Source: Planococcus sp. SK3692 (GTDB lineage Bacteria; Bacillota; Bacilli; Bacillales_A; Planococcaceae). Taken from it: 64,000 bases of DNA. Shown one piece after another: positions 42,668-51,778 of the stretch; position 1 is the first letter of the stretch; each line of letters begins with the position of its first letter. The stretch lies in the NCBI RefSeq assembly GCF_028890485.2, contig NZ_JARCHV010000002.1, forward strand, positions 1,364,001 to 1,428,000. Direction: 5' to 3'. The translations under genes were made by a program, and so were the position numbers. The notes under the pieces were generated by a model. That model saw nothing but the letters and a program-made list of their open reading frames with translations. It searched no databases and was not told the origin of the DNA.

Positions 42668-43366
42668 TCATTCCATTTTCTTCTTTAAATAACGTTGAAT
42701 GAGCTGGTGGTCTTCTTCGGTCAGTTTTTCGATTTTTTTGATCGAATTGACGATGTCGAGCACGTGGTCTTCTTCCAGTGCTCGCCTGCGGGAAGCAAAA
42801 TAGGTGGAAATAGCGCTGGTGAACGTTCCGATAATGCCGATTCCGACAAACATCAAAATGACCGCTAACAGACGCCCGACACCGGTTTTAGGGGTGATAT
42901 CGCCATATCCAACAGTTGTAATTGTCACAATCGCCCACCAGATGGCATCGGTGTAATTAACGATTTGGGGTTCGATTAGGATCATTGGGATCGGCACGAG
43001 AAAAATCAAAACAATCGCGAAAATCAGCAGTTTTTCCAAGCCATTTGTTTTTAAGACGGCATACACAGGCTTCAAAAAGCGGGGGAGGATTCCCCATAAT
43101 TTCAACATCCGGAAAAACATGAAAAAGCGCGCTGCCTGATAAATCGCATCCAGTGGAATGATGGCGATCAATTCGAGCGGATGGGATTTGATGAATTGCC
43201 ATTTATGCTCTGCTGCAAAAAAGCGGATGAAATAGTCAACGAAGAAAATTCCCCAAATGACCCAGTGAACCAAAGTGAAACGTTCATTGGAAACGAGCGC
43301 AATGACGACAGAAACGATTACCAGCAGGAATAGGAAAGACTCGTAAATAAAAAGACGTGTTTTCAT
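42668..43366 (-). CDS. Potassium channel family protein
   Basis: This 232-residue membrane protein has a pore domain with selectivity filter TITTVGYGD, followed by an inner helix and a cytoplasmic coiled tail. Before the pore are about four helices, the fourth with spaced basic residues (RFFMFFRMLKLWGILPRFLK), a reduced voltage-sensor-like arrangement. It is probably a K+ channel. I chose ATG 43366 because AAAGGGGG lies 6 bases upstream; the frame is open further back into the neighbouring VOC gene but without a ribosome site. Confidence 0.87.
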   Translation of the reverse strand: MKTRLFIYESFLFLLVIVSVVIALVSNERFTLVHWVIWGIFFVDYFIRFFAAEHKWQFIKSHPLELIAIIPLDAIYQAARFFMFFRMLKLWGILPRFLKPVYAVLKTNGLEKLLIFAIVLIFLVPIPMILIEPQIVNYTDAIWWAIVTITTVGYGDITPKTGVGRLLAVILMFVGIGIIGTFTSAISTYFASRRRALEEDHVLDIVNSIKKIEKLTEEDHQLIQRYLKKKME

Positions 43367-43395
43367 GTCCATCCCCCTTTGATTTAAAACAGGAA

Positions 43396-43818
43396 TTAAT
43401 CCACTTCTCCCCATGCAGGATTCCAGACTACTTCCCATAAATGGCCGTCCGGGTCTTGGAAATGGCCAGAGTAGCCGCCCCAAAACGTGTCATGTGCCGG
43501 ATCAGTTATAAGTGCTCCTGCTTGTTCAGCTTGGATCATCACTGCATCGACTTCGGCTTTGCTGTTGACGTTGTGGCCGAGCGTAAATTCCGTGGCGCTT
43601 GGCGGGCCCATCGATACTTTCGTTTCATGGGCGATGTCTTGGCGTTTCCAAATGGCGAGTTTCAGCCCTTGCTGAAGGTCGAAAAAGGCGACGGCCCCGC
43701 TATCGAATTCTTCCCCGACGATTCCTTCTGTCGGTAAGCCCAGGCCATCCCTATAGAATTCCAGCGATCGCTCAAGATCGTCCACACCGATGGTAATGAC
43801 AGAGAGTCTTGGTTTCAT
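43396..43818 (-). CDS. VOC-family glyoxalase-like protein
   Basis: This 140-residue protein has two beta-alpha-beta-beta-beta units of the vicinal oxygen chelate fold (VITIGVDDLERSLEFYRDGLGL; GGYSGHFQDPDGHLWEVVWNP). A metal-binding His/Glu set is plausible. Relatives are glyoxalases, lyases or resistance proteins; substrate unknown. ATG 43818 lies 10 bases after AAGGA; an upstream GTG is too close to the ribosome site. It is followed by the ion channel gene on the same strand. Confidence 0.83.
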   Translation of the reverse strand: MKPRLSVITIGVDDLERSLEFYRDGLGLPTEGIVGEEFDSGAVAFFDLQQGLKLAIWKRQDIAHETKVSMGPPSATEFTLGHNVNSKAEVDAVMIQAEQAGALITDPAHDTFWGGYSGHFQDPDGHLWEVVWNPAWGEVD

Positions 43819-44097
43819 ACGATTCACTTCCTTTTTAGCTTCAGTTTACCAGAAGCTTTGGATGTGATTATCAGATTTTGAGAATTATTATGGGTGCTAT
43901 AAGCAGTGATGATCAACTTGAACATCTGTTAAAAGGCCCGGATGGATGTGATTGCACTTTTATACTTGAGTGCTGTAGAGGAGCAGTGGCAATGAAACGT
44001 ATCTGAATCAATGAAATTAAACCGAAACTAAGTTAGAATAATAATTGAAGATGTATAAACAAGTCACCAGAAATTTTTAAAGAAAGCAGGGAGATAT
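43819..44097. other. Intergenic region without a clear gene
   Basis: This divergent spacer of about 280 bases holds the ribosome sites of the flanking genes. A Cys-containing frame at 43890-44006 has no ribosome site and is rejected. I see no riboswitch or strong promoter. Confidence 0.6.
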
Positions 44098-44532
44098 ATG
44101 AACGCATACGATGAGTACATGAAAGGCATTGTTGTCCCAATGCGCAAAGAACTGACAGAATCCGGTTTTACGGAGCTGACGACGGCAGAAGATGTCAACG
44201 AACATATGAGCAATTCACAAGGCGTGAGCCTCGTGATCATTAACTCGATCTGCGGATGTGCCGCAGGGCTTGCACGCCCAGCAGTACGCGAAGCGGTGGA
44301 ATTGGCTGAGTACAAGCCGGACCATTTGGTGACGGTATTTGCTGGACAAGACAAGGAAGCGACAGCACAGATGCGCCAGTATTTCGAGGAAGTGCCGCCA
44401 TCGTCTCCTTCGATCGCAGTTGTAAAAGACGGACAGCTTGCGCATTTCATCCCGCGCGAAGAAATTGAAGGTTTTGAGATGGAGCAAGTGCGTGATGCTG
44501 TGAAAAGAGCGATTGAGGAAGCAGCGCAGTGA
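44098..44532 (+). CDS. brxA: Bacilliredoxin BrxA/YphP family
   Basis: This 144-residue protein has the thioredoxin-like fold with the family's CGC motif in NSICGCAAGLARPA. Bacilliredoxins remove bacillithiol from mixed disulfides on proteins, so the host should make bacillithiol. FAGQDKEATAQMR and PSSPSIAVVKDG match YphP/YqiW. ATG 44098 follows CAGGGAG. It overlaps the following methyltransferase gene by 4 bases (GTGA), which places the two in one transcript. Confidence 0.95.
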   Translation: MNAYDEYMKGIVVPMRKELTESGFTELTTAEDVNEHMSNSQGVSLVIINSICGCAAGLARPAVREAVELAEYKPDHLVTVFAGQDKEATAQMRQYFEEVPPSSPSIAVVKDGQLAHFIPREEIEGFEMEQVRDAVKRAIEEAAQ

Positions 44533-45311
44533 AGACGATCGTCACGACCGCTTACCGGCCGACGGATGCGACTAAGAGCCACGTTCAAGAGACGGCGCAG
44601 CTCCTTGGACTGCAGGTAGTCGAGCGCAATAAGCGGCCGATCTACAAACTGCACGAAGAACTAGCTGCGGATATTCTCGTCTGCAAAAAAGAACGGCTCG
44701 AGCTTTATCCAGTCGGACAAAGCGAGCCGTTCTTTTTTCATCCCAATTCGGCAGCATTTCGCTCGAAGCGGCCGCTAGAAAACGATCCACTCGTTGAAGT
44801 GTCAGGCCTCGAGGCAGGCGATGCCTATCTCGATTGTACGCTCGGCATGGCAAGTGATGCGCTCATCGCCTCACTTGTCGTTGGGGATACGGGAAGAGTG
44901 GTTGGTTGTGAAAGCGACCCGGTTATCGCCCATGTCATCCGTGAGGGTTTAACAAATTATCAGGACATGCCGAAGTTGCACGATTCGATGAGGCGCATCC
45001 AAGTCGTCTCGCAAAACGCGGTCGATTATTTAAAGATGCTTGATGATGATGCCTTCGATGTCGTTTATATGGATCCGATGTTCACCGAACAAATCGCCGA
45101 AGCGTCGAACTTCGCACCGCTCCGGAACAACGCCGACCATGGTCAATTGACGGAGGAGTGGGTAGAGGAAGCGAAACGTGTCGCAAAGAAAAGCGTCGTT
45201 TTGAAAGCGCATTTCCGCTCGACTGATTTTGAGTCGTTCGGCTTCAAGCGGCGCGTGCGCCCAAATACGAAATTCCATTTCGGCGTCATCCATCCAAATA
45301 CCAGCAAATAA
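44529..45311 (+). CDS. Class I SAM-dependent methyltransferase (RsmJ-like superfamily)
   Basis: This 260-residue protein has a SAM-binding fold with DCTLGMASDALIAS as the glycine-poor motif I and VVYMDPMF as the catalytic motif IV (DPMF in place of NPPY/DPPY). This pattern is shared with RsmJ-type 16S rRNA guanine methyltransferases; the substrate here is not certain. GTG 44529 overlaps brxA by 4 bases. It ends at a terminator. Confidence 0.82.
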   Translation: MKTIVTTAYRPTDATKSHVQETAQLLGLQVVERNKRPIYKLHEELAADILVCKKERLELYPVGQSEPFFFHPNSAAFRSKRPLENDPLVEVSGLEAGDAYLDCTLGMASDALIASLVVGDTGRVVGCESDPVIAHVIREGLTNYQDMPKLHDSMRRIQVVSQNAVDYLKMLDDDAFDVVYMDPMFTEQIAEASNFAPLRNNADHGQLTEEWVEEAKRVAKKSVVLKAHFRSTDFESFGFKRRVRPNTKFHFGVIHPNTSK

Positions 45312-45342
45312 AAAAATCTCCCAAAGCGGGAGATTTTTTTAG
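45310..45342. terminator. Bidirectional terminator
   Basis: AAAAATCTCCC and GGGAGATTTTT pair around a short loop, with A and T runs on both sides. It serves the methyltransferase gene and, on the minus strand, the 25-residue peptide gene. Confidence 0.92.
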
Positions 45343-45416
45343 TCTGTGATGGATAGAGAAGTCAAATACACAAGCATAAACAATAGACCCAATCCGATCA
45401 ATAATGAAGCGTCCAT
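45339..45416 (-). CDS. 25-residue hydrophobic membrane peptide
   Basis: This 25-residue minus-strand frame starts with ATG 45416 behind AAAAAAGGAGG, an almost ideal ribosome site, and its stop runs straight into the T-tract side of a bidirectional terminator. The peptide begins MDASLLIGLGLLFMLVYL and ends in a short polar tail, a single membrane segment. A possible -10 (TACAAT) lies upstream. The length and pattern recall small accessory subunits such as KdpF, but I cannot assign it. Confidence 0.65.
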   Translation of the reverse strand: MDASLLIGLGLLFMLVYLTSLSITD

Positions 45417-45562
45417 GAAAATTCCTCCTTTTTTAAAAAAACAAGGCGTACTTACTTGCTTTATTGTACAATGAAATGGAAGAAGATGAAACCTTTCCAC
45501 ATACAAATCGTTTATTACTATAACTATGTTGACAAAATGTTCAAAATTGAGGGTGATGTTTA

Positions 45563-46156
45563 GTGAAGAGTTGGTGGCAGAAGTCCTTGATGGTTGCTGT
45601 AACGGTTCTGACGCTAGGTGCCATTACGCCAAACCATATGATTTGGGAGTCCTTGCTCGATGAAGAGGATGGCCCAAAAACACATGCAAGCCAAGGGCAA
45701 ACAAAAGAATATACACTTGAATGGATCGATCCTGCGGAATATTATGTCACGGCAGACACAATTCTTGCCGATTTCCGCCAAGCCGCGGAAGAACAGTCCT
45801 ACATGAAATTCGGTTCGCGCATCGGCCCGGTGATCGACTCGGAATTCCGTACGCGTATTTTGCCGACGATTCAGGACGTCATCGATACGGAACTGGCTGC
45901 ATACGGCAAAGACAGATTGCGTAATCTGGCGATATCCGAAAAACCGTCCGGCGATCACGCCGAGAAAATTTTCCACGTTTACGACAAAGACAGCGGGCAA
46001 GATGAAATCCGCTTTCATGTCCGGACTGAAAAAAAACCGCTTGAAGGCTATTCGTTCAATTTCCATTACCATTTGGCAAGCGACGAGTACCAGCGCCACA
46101 TCAGCATCGGGGACATCTACTGGTCCAAAAATACACCGCCTAAATGGCTTTCCTGA
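45563..46156 (+). CDS. ypjP: YpjP-like secreted protein
   Basis: This 197-residue protein has an N-terminal hydrophobic segment (about 6-22) that looks like a signal or membrane anchor, then a mixed extracytoplasmic domain ending in HISIGDIYWSKNTPPKWLS. It matches YpjP in size and position directly upstream of thymidylate synthase, as in B. subtilis. Function unknown. GTG 45563 follows GAGGG with 9 bases between. A terminator follows immediately. Confidence 0.83.
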   Translation: MKSWWQKSLMVAVTVLTLGAITPNHMIWESLLDEEDGPKTHASQGQTKEYTLEWIDPAEYYVTADTILADFRQAAEEQSYMKFGSRIGPVIDSEFRTRILPTIQDVIDTELAAYGKDRLRNLAISEKPSGDHAEKIFHVYDKDSGQDEIRFHVRTEKKPLEGYSFNFHYHLASDEYQRHISIGDIYWSKNTPPKWLS

Positions 46157-46184
46157 AACCGTTATCACGATAACGGTTTTTTTT
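46156..46184 (+). terminator. Intrinsic terminator after ypjP
   Basis: AAACCGTTAT and ATAACGGTTT pair around CACG, followed by eight T. Confidence 0.93.
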
Positions 46185-46279
46185 AATGCCCTCATTTTTT
46201 TCTGAAAACATGGTATTCTTAAAGTTTTTCTTATTCGAGTTGTTTTTGTTATGATGATACTAATAATGGAGGGAATTGC

Positions 46280-47221
46280 ATGAAACAATACTTAGCGTTG
46301 TGTGAACATATTTTGGAACAAGGAGCCAAGAAAGAAGACCGTACGGGAACCGGGACTCTTAGCGTATTCGGCCACCAGATGCGCTTTAATTTGGCGGAGG
46401 GCTTTCCGCTCATGACTACCAAGAAAACGGCGTTTCGGTTGATCGTCTCTGAACTTCTCTGGTTCATTAAAGGCGATACGAACGTCCAGACCTTATTGAA
46501 GGATAATAACCACATATGGGACGAGTGGGCATTTGCGCAGTGGGTCGAGAGCGATGAATACGACGGGCCCGACATGAGTGATTTCGGCCGGCGGGCACAG
46601 CGCGATCCGGAATTTGCGGAACTATACAAACAGCAAATGGCGCGGTTCCAGGAAAAAGTGCTGGCAAATGAGGGATTTGCGAAAAAATACGGTGATTTAG
46701 GGCCAGTTTATGGCAAGCAATGGCGGTCGTGGGCAGCGACTGACGGAAGCCAGATTGACCAGCTGAAAAACGTCGTTGAATCGATCAAAAACAATCCGGA
46801 CTCGCGCCGCCATTTGGTGACGGCTTGGAATCCGGAATTTATCGATGATATGGCGCTTCCGCCTTGCCACATCATGTTCCAGTTTTACGTAGCGGACGGC
46901 AAACTATCGTGCCAGCTGTACCAAAGAAGTGCGGATGTTTTTCTCGGCGTACCGTTCAACATCGCGTCTTACGCACTTTTGACGCATCTCGTCGCGCAGG
47001 AATGCGGGCTTGAGCCCGGTGAATTCATTCACACCACTGGCGATACGCATCTTTATGTGAACCATTTGGAGCAAGTGCAGGAGCAATTGGGCAGAGAACC
47101 AAAAGCTTTGCCGACATTGAAATTAACGGAAAGCAAATCGATGTTCGACATGGACATGGATGACATTCAAATTGAGGGCTATGACCCGCATCCGCGGATC
47201 AAAGCGCCTGTTGCAGTATAA
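46280..47221 (+). CDS. thyA: Thymidylate synthase (long form)
   Basis: This 313-residue enzyme methylates dUMP to dTMP using methylene-tetrahydrofolate. The catalytic Cys196 is in [12 protein letters not shown], with [18 protein letters not shown] for substrate and folate binding. It has the extra region of about 50 residues (roughly 80-135) seen in Staphylococcus and Lactobacillus enzymes and absent from B. subtilis ThyB or E. coli ThyA. GGAGGG precedes ATG 46280. It is followed 19 bases later by dfrA, which recycles its dihydrofolate product. Confidence 0.97.
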   Translation: MKQYLALCEHILEQGAKKEDRTGTGTLSVFGHQMRFNLAEGFPLMTTKKTAFRLIVSELLWFIKGDTNVQTLLKDNNHIWDEWAFAQWVESDEYDGPDMSDFGRRAQRDPEFAELYKQQMARFQEKVLANEGFAKKYGDLGPVYGKQWRSWAATDGSQIDQLKNVVESIKNNPDSRRHLVTAWNPEFIDDMALPPCHIMFQFYVADGKLSCQLYQRSADVFLGVPFNIASYALLTHLVAQECGLEPGEFIHTTGDTHLYVNHLEQVQEQLGREPKALPTLKLTESKSMFDMDMDDIQIEGYDPHPRIKAPVAV

Positions 47222-47240
47222 CGGCCAAGGAGGAGAAACA

Positions 47241-47738
47241 ATGATTTCATTAATGGTGGCGCATGACCCGAATCACGTAATTGGCAAGGACAATCAATTG
47301 CCGTGGCATATTCCAGAAGATCTGGCATATTTTAAAAAACATACCCTTGGAAAAGGAATGGTGATGGGGCGCAATACCTTCGAGTCAATCGGCCGTCCCT
47401 TGCCGAAGCGGCGCAATATTGTCGTGACACGCAACTCGGAGTACACAGCACCAGGCGCTGACATCACCCATAACCTGGCAGATGCGATTGAATTGGCCAG
47501 AGAGCAGCACGAGGAAGTCATGGTCATTGGCGGCGAGCAGATTTTCCGCAAAGCCTTGCCGATTGCAGACAGGCTGTATATCACATTGGTCCATCAGCCG
47601 TTCGAAGGAGATACGTTTTTTCCTGAATACGGAAGGGAATGGAAGTTAGTATCGGAATCTGAACGCCAACACTCTAACGGCATCCCGTATTCGTATTTGG
47701 TGTACGAACGAAACGCAGGGGGAGAATCAGGTGATTAA
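47241..47738 (+). CDS. dfrA: Dihydrofolate reductase
   Basis: This 165-residue enzyme reduces dihydrofolate with NADPH. It has MISLMVAHDPNHVIGKDNQLPWHIPEDLAYFK (active-site Asp or Glu region), GRNTFESIGRPLP and VIGGEQIF. I chose ATG 47241, 5 bases after GGAGGAG; the frame is open back into thyA but that is not used. It forms thyA-dfrA-plsC with the overlapping acyltransferase gene. Phe at the trimethoprim-binding position cannot be judged without alignment. Confidence 0.96.
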   Translation: MISLMVAHDPNHVIGKDNQLPWHIPEDLAYFKKHTLGKGMVMGRNTFESIGRPLPKRRNIVVTRNSEYTAPGADITHNLADAIELAREQHEEVMVIGGEQIFRKALPIADRLYITLVHQPFEGDTFFPEYGREWKLVSESERQHSNGIPYSYLVYERNAGGESGD

Positions 47739-48450
47739 GTCTGCCCGAACATTTTCTTATCTATTCGGCTATTTGCCGATTGCTGCGACCAATCTGGCGA
47801 AGTTCAAAAAGCGCAAGGCGGGCATGAGCCAAGAGGAATACAGCAAGCTGATCCATAGCGAACCCCAGAAATGGGCGTCCGGCATCATGCAGCGTACGGG
47901 CAGCCAGGTCGAAGTGAGCGGGCTCGAGCAGTTGCCTGAGGGTCCTGTGCTGTTCGTCAGCAACCACGAAGGCAATTTTGACATCCCGGTATTGTTGTCG
48001 TCGATTCCAAAACCGTTCGGCTTTATTTCCAAAGAAGAAGTGAAAAAATTGCCGATCATTCCGACTTATATGGAAGAAATGAATTGCGTTTTCCTTGACC
48101 GCACCGATCGCCGAAGCGCCTTCAAGTCCATTACCGATACGATTGAAAAGCTTCGGGAAGGCCATTCCATTTTGATCTTCCCGGAGGGCACGAGAAGCAA
48201 AGGACAAGGGCTGAAGGAATTTAAAGCCGGTTTCATGCGCATTGCCAAAGAAGCTGGCGTGCCGGTCGTGCCGATCGCCATTGAAGGCACATCGCGCATT
48301 ATGGAGAACAACAACAATCAAATCCGCCCGGCTCATGTAAGGGTTCAAGTGCTCGAACCGTTTGCGCCGGAAGAGTTGGACGCTGCGGGCGTAAAAGCAG
48401 CGCAAGTGGTCAAAAGCCGCATCGAACAAGCGCTGGCTAAGCTTCAGTAA
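47731..48450 (+). CDS. plsC: 1-acyl-glycerol-3-phosphate acyltransferase
   Basis: This 239-residue protein is a PlsC-type acyltransferase that turns lysophosphatidic acid into phosphatidic acid at the membrane. The HX4D motif is in NHEGNFD (His79, Asp84), and FPEGTRSKGQG is the glycerol phosphate-binding motif. GTG 47731 overlaps dfrA by 8 bases and follows AGGGGGAGAA. B. subtilis has a homologue (YpkP) at the same place. Confidence 0.93.
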   Translation: MIKSARTFSYLFGYLPIAATNLAKFKKRKAGMSQEEYSKLIHSEPQKWASGIMQRTGSQVEVSGLEQLPEGPVLFVSNHEGNFDIPVLLSSIPKPFGFISKEEVKKLPIIPTYMEEMNCVFLDRTDRRSAFKSITDTIEKLREGHSILIFPEGTRSKGQGLKEFKAGFMRIAKEAGVPVVPIAIEGTSRIMENNNNQIRPAHVRVQVLEPFAPEELDAAGVKAAQVVKSRIEQALAKLQ

Positions 48451-48503
48451 ACTTTTTGCAAGAAGAGAAACACCCTATATGCAGATGAAATGGAAGTGAT
48501 CGA

Positions 48504-49343
48504 ATGTCGAAAATTCACATTGTAACGGATTCGACTGCTGATTTGAAGGCAGAAGAAATAGAAGCATACGGGCTTCACGTCGTACCGTTGTCGATCCAGA
48601 TCGGGGGCAAGACCTATCTCGACCGCGTCGATTTGGAACCGGAAGCTTTTCTGGAACTGATGAAAAACTCAGCTGAATTTCCGAAGAGCTCACAACCGGC
48701 GCCAGGAGTCTTTAAAGAGCTATATGACGAACTCGGCAAGGACGGGGGCCAAATTATTTCCATCCATATGACTGGCGGCATGAGCGGCACTGTGGAATCT
48801 GCGCGCACCGCTGCCGAATTGACGGATTCGGATGTTACGGTCATCGATTCCCGCTATATTTCCCATGCCTTGAGCTTCCAGGTATTCGAGGCTGCCGACA
48901 TGGCGAAACAAGGAAAAACGGTCCAGGAAATTGTCGAACGCGTGGAGCAGGTGCGGCGCAATACGAAATTGTATGTTGTTGTCGATACGCTCGATAATTT
49001 AGTCAAAGGCGGGCGCATCGGCAAAGGCCGTGCGATGATCGGATCGTTCCTGAAGATCAAGCCGATTGCCTCGCTTGATGATGGTGAGTATACACCTGTC
49101 GCTAAAATGCGCAGTCATAAGCAAGTGGTTGAGTATTTGGTGAAGGATTTCACCGAACGCACAAAAGGCAAAGTGGTTAAAGGCGTCGGCATCGCACAGG
49201 CGAATGGCCAATCGATGGCCGAGCCGCTGCGCGAAAAAATCAAGGACACCGGGTTTGCCGGGGTCCGTTATGATTTCACGACACCAGTCATTTCCACGCA
49301 TACCGGAATTGGCGCCATCGGTTTCATGTATTATACGGAGTAA
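48504..49343 (+). CDS. DegV/FakB-like fatty acid-binding protein
   Basis: This 279-residue protein matches the DegV family, whose members (FakB) hold a fatty acid for phosphorylation by FakA. The N-terminal TDSTADL motif, HMTGGMSGTVESA, and DSRYISHAL are typical. The chain that would bind the acyl tail has a lipid-sized helical pocket in this family. ATG 48504 follows GATGGAAGTGAT. It lies 53 bases after plsC, so phospholipid synthesis is a shared theme. Confidence 0.92.
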   Translation: MSKIHIVTDSTADLKAEEIEAYGLHVVPLSIQIGGKTYLDRVDLEPEAFLELMKNSAEFPKSSQPAPGVFKELYDELGKDGGQIISIHMTGGMSGTVESARTAAELTDSDVTVIDSRYISHALSFQVFEAADMAKQGKTVQEIVERVEQVRRNTKLYVVVDTLDNLVKGGRIGKGRAMIGSFLKIKPIASLDDGEYTPVAKMRSHKQVVEYLVKDFTERTKGKVVKGVGIAQANGQSMAEPLREKIKDTGFAGVRYDFTTPVISTHTGIGAIGFMYYTE

Positions 49344-49372
49344 ACTAAAAGAAATATGAAGGAGAGACGGAC

Positions 49373-50170
49373 GTGAAACGCATCCTGTATATTGTTGTCG
49401 CTTTATCGCTTGTGCTTGCGGGATGTGCTTCAACGTTCAATTTCGGTAAAGAAGAAGCGGCGCCGCGTTTGTCGGTAGAGTTCACACCCTATACGATCCC
49501 GCCTAACTTCATTCCGCAAACCGTCATTATCACGGCACTGGGCGATTCTTTGTCGCAAGGCGTGGGCGATACGGAAAACCGCGGAGGGTATGCCGGCCGC
49601 ATGGCGCTCGAGATGGCGGAATGGCCAGGGGTGGAAGGCATCGCGCTGGAAAATACAGCAAAACGCGGCAGGAGAAGCGACCAATTATTGGCGTTGTTCC
49701 AGCAAGGCAAGCTGTCCGGCCCGCTGCTTGCTTCCGATTATATTTTCATGACCATTGGCGGCAACGACGTCATGCGCATTGTCAAGCGGGATTTGTTTTC
49801 ATTGAATGTTGAAGCATTTACCGAAGAATTGATTCTTTACCAAAACCGTTTCGAAACCATCTACACTTCCATCCGCTCATTGAATCCGTCCGCGCCGCTT
49901 ATTGTCGTGGGCTTGTACAACCCGTTTTCATTGGTGACGGATGAAGTGGAGGAATTTGATGAAATTATTGCCTCCTATAACGGAGTCATGCAAGAAACTG
50001 TGGAAAATGATCCGCGTGCTTGTTTCGTGCCCGTCAGCGACCTGTTCGTCGGCAATGAAAATTTGGTATACCATACCGATTTTTTTCACCCGAACAGTAA
50101 AGGCTATGACCTAATGGCTGAGCGGGTATCGGAAACAATGGAGCAATGCGGCATCAGCTTCCAAGGATAG
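49373..50170 (+). CDS. ypmR: GDSL/SGNH-family lipase-like lipoprotein (YpmR)
   Basis: This 265-residue secreted protein has a lipoprotein signal (lipobox LAGC, Cys18 or so) and an SGNH hydrolase domain with the nucleophile Ser in ALGDSLSQGVGD, the Gly/Asn block in TIGGNDV, and the C-terminal FHPNSKGYDLMAERV supplying Asp and His. It is probably a lipase or esterase at the cell surface. GTG 49373 follows GAAGGAGAG. It is followed by ypmS, whose start lies 11 bases after its stop. Confidence 0.9.
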   Translation: MKRILYIVVALSLVLAGCASTFNFGKEEAAPRLSVEFTPYTIPPNFIPQTVIITALGDSLSQGVGDTENRGGYAGRMALEMAEWPGVEGIALENTAKRGRRSDQLLALFQQGKLSGPLLASDYIFMTIGGNDVMRIVKRDLFSLNVEAFTEELILYQNRFETIYTSIRSLNPSAPLIVVGLYNPFSLVTDEVEEFDEIIASYNGVMQETVENDPRACFVPVSDLFVGNENLVYHTDFFHPNSKGYDLMAERVSETMEQCGISFQG

Positions 50171-50181
50171 GGGGTGGAAAA

Positions 50182-50757
50182 ATGAAAAAATGGCGTTTTG
50201 CATTCTTTGTGCTATTGGTGTTGAACCTTATTGCCGTCATTGGATTTTTCCTGATCATTACGACACCGTCCGATAATTTTAAAACTTATCAAGCGGAAAG
50301 CAGCCCGCCGCCTGAAGGCAATACAGTCGTCGTCAATACGACCAAGGCCGACTTTGAAGGGATTGCGAATACCTATATCGCTGATGCGATGGAAGGGCAG
50401 CCGATGCCTTTGCGCTTATCCGTTACCGACAATGTTAGCTTGTCTACCGAATTGACAGTATTTGGCGTAACTTTGCCGATCCTCTTAACGTTCGACCCGG
50501 TCGTGCTGCCTGATGGCAATTTGCTGTTGGAACAGCGTTCGGTCGAAGTCGGCCGGCTCGACATCCCACCTGAATCAGCGTTAAAATTGCTTCGAGACTC
50601 TGTAGACCTTCCAGAATTTATGGAAGTCATGCCGAAAGAAGAAGAAGTCTTGCTGAATCTCACCGAAATCCCCATCAATGGCGGCGTTTCAGTGCGCGCA
50701 ACATCGTTTGACCTTGAAGAAGACGATATCCGTCTTTTAGTAACGATTCAGCCATAA
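50182..50757 (+). CDS. ypmS: YpmS-like membrane-anchored protein
   Basis: This 191-residue protein has one N-terminal membrane segment (about 7-28) and an extracytoplasmic beta-rich domain. It matches YpmS, a family of unknown function that follows ypmR in Bacillus. ATG 50182 follows GGGGGTGG; the frame is open 36 bases upstream inside ypmR. It is followed 16 bases later by msrA. Confidence 0.87.
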   Translation: MKKWRFAFFVLLVLNLIAVIGFFLIITTPSDNFKTYQAESSPPPEGNTVVVNTTKADFEGIANTYIADAMEGQPMPLRLSVTDNVSLSTELTVFGVTLPILLTFDPVVLPDGNLLLEQRSVEVGRLDIPPESALKLLRDSVDLPEFMEVMPKEEEVLLNLTEIPINGGVSVRATSFDLEEDDIRLLVTIQP

Positions 50758-50773
50758 TGTGAGGAGGAGTAAA

Positions 50774-51304
50774 ATGAAGACAGAAAAAGCGACATTTGCC
50801 GGCGGCTGTTTTTGGTGCATGGTGCAGCCTTTTGATTCACTCGAAGGCATCGAAGCGGTCGTCAGCGGATATACAGGCGGCGATTTGCCGAATCCGACGT
50901 ATGAGCAAGTCTGCACAAACGTGACCGGCCACCGGGAAGCGGTTGAAATCACTTTCCAGCCAGAACTTTATCCTTACGAACGTCTGCTTGAAGTGTATTG
51001 GTCCCAGATTGACCCGACTGATGCTGGCGGCCAGTTTTTTGACCGCGGCGACTCCTACAAAACCGCCATTTATTACCATACGGAAGAACAGCGGATTGCT
51101 GCAGAGCAATCTAAACAGCAATTGGAGCAATCGGGCAAGTTCACTAAACCGATAGCCACGGATATTTTGCCAGCAAAAGAATTTTATCAGGCTGAAACCT
51201 ATCATCAAGATTATTACCAGAAAAACCCAACACATTATAACCGCTATGCGACTGGATCCGGTCGCAAGGCATTTATCCAAAATCATTGGGGGGAATCGAA
51301 ATGA
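50774..51304 (+). CDS. msrA: Peptide methionine sulfoxide reductase MsrA
   Basis: This 176-residue enzyme reduces methionine S-sulfoxide in proteins. The catalytic Cys12 is in FAGGCFWC, and Cys15 lies close by. [15 protein letters not shown] and HREAVEI are typical of the family. ATG 50774 follows GAGGAGGAG. It overlaps msrB by ATGA (51301-51304), so S- and R-stereoisomer repair is made together. Confidence 0.96.
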   Translation: MKTEKATFAGGCFWCMVQPFDSLEGIEAVVSGYTGGDLPNPTYEQVCTNVTGHREAVEITFQPELYPYERLLEVYWSQIDPTDAGGQFFDRGDSYKTAIYYHTEEQRIAAEQSKQQLEQSGKFTKPIATDILPAKEFYQAETYHQDYYQKNPTHYNRYATGSGRKAFIQNHWGESK

Positions 51305-51726
51305 AAGACGATTTGAAAACGAAATTGACGCCGATGCAATACCACGTCACGCAGGAAAACGGTACGGAACCGCCGTTTCAAGGCGAATTCGACCAGCATT
51401 TCGAAGAAGGCATCTATGTCGATATCGTTTCCGGCAAACCTTTGTTCAGCTCGAAAGACAAATTTGACGCTCATTGCGGATGGCCAAGTTTTGCCAAACC
51501 GATCGAAGGCGAAGAAGTCAAAGAAAGCTTTGATACGAGCCATGGCATGAGACGGACCGAAGTGCGCTCTGCTTCTGCCGATTCGCATCTCGGGCATTTG
51601 TTCCCGGACGGGCCATCTGAACTTGGCGGCTTGCGCTATTGCATCAACTCCGCAGCATTGCGTTTTGTTCCGAAAGACCAATTGGAACAGCAAGGTTATA
51701 GCGAGTACGTGCAATTATTTGAATAA
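51301..51726 (+). CDS. msrB: Peptide methionine sulfoxide reductase MsrB
   Basis: This 141-residue enzyme reduces methionine R-sulfoxide. The catalytic Cys114 is in RYCINSAAL, and [12 protein letters not shown] is the family signature. The two CxxC zinc-binding pairs found in many MsrB proteins are missing, so this is the non-zinc form. ATG 51301 follows GGGGGGAA. A terminator hairpin follows its stop. Confidence 0.95.
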   Translation: MKDDLKTKLTPMQYHVTQENGTEPPFQGEFDQHFEEGIYVDIVSGKPLFSSKDKFDAHCGWPSFAKPIEGEEVKESFDTSHGMRRTEVRSASADSHLGHLFPDGPSELGGLRYCINSAALRFVPKDQLEQQGYSEYVQLFE

Positions 51727-51732
51727 TAGGGC

Positions 51733-51757
51733 AGCCTGGACTTCGGTCCGGGCTTTT
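51733..51757 (+). terminator. Terminator hairpin between msrB and yozE
   Basis: AGCCTGGAC and GTCCGGGCT pair (one G-U) around a UUCG tetraloop, followed by five T. The AAAGGAGG ribosome site of yozE begins only about 5 bases later. Confidence 0.88.
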
Positions 51758-51778
51758 TGCTGAAAGGAGGGGCCCGCC

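Noticed and set aside
43890-44006. 38-residue cysteine-containing reading frame
   Set aside because: No ribosome site upstream of ATG 43890, no terminator after it, and composition looks random.
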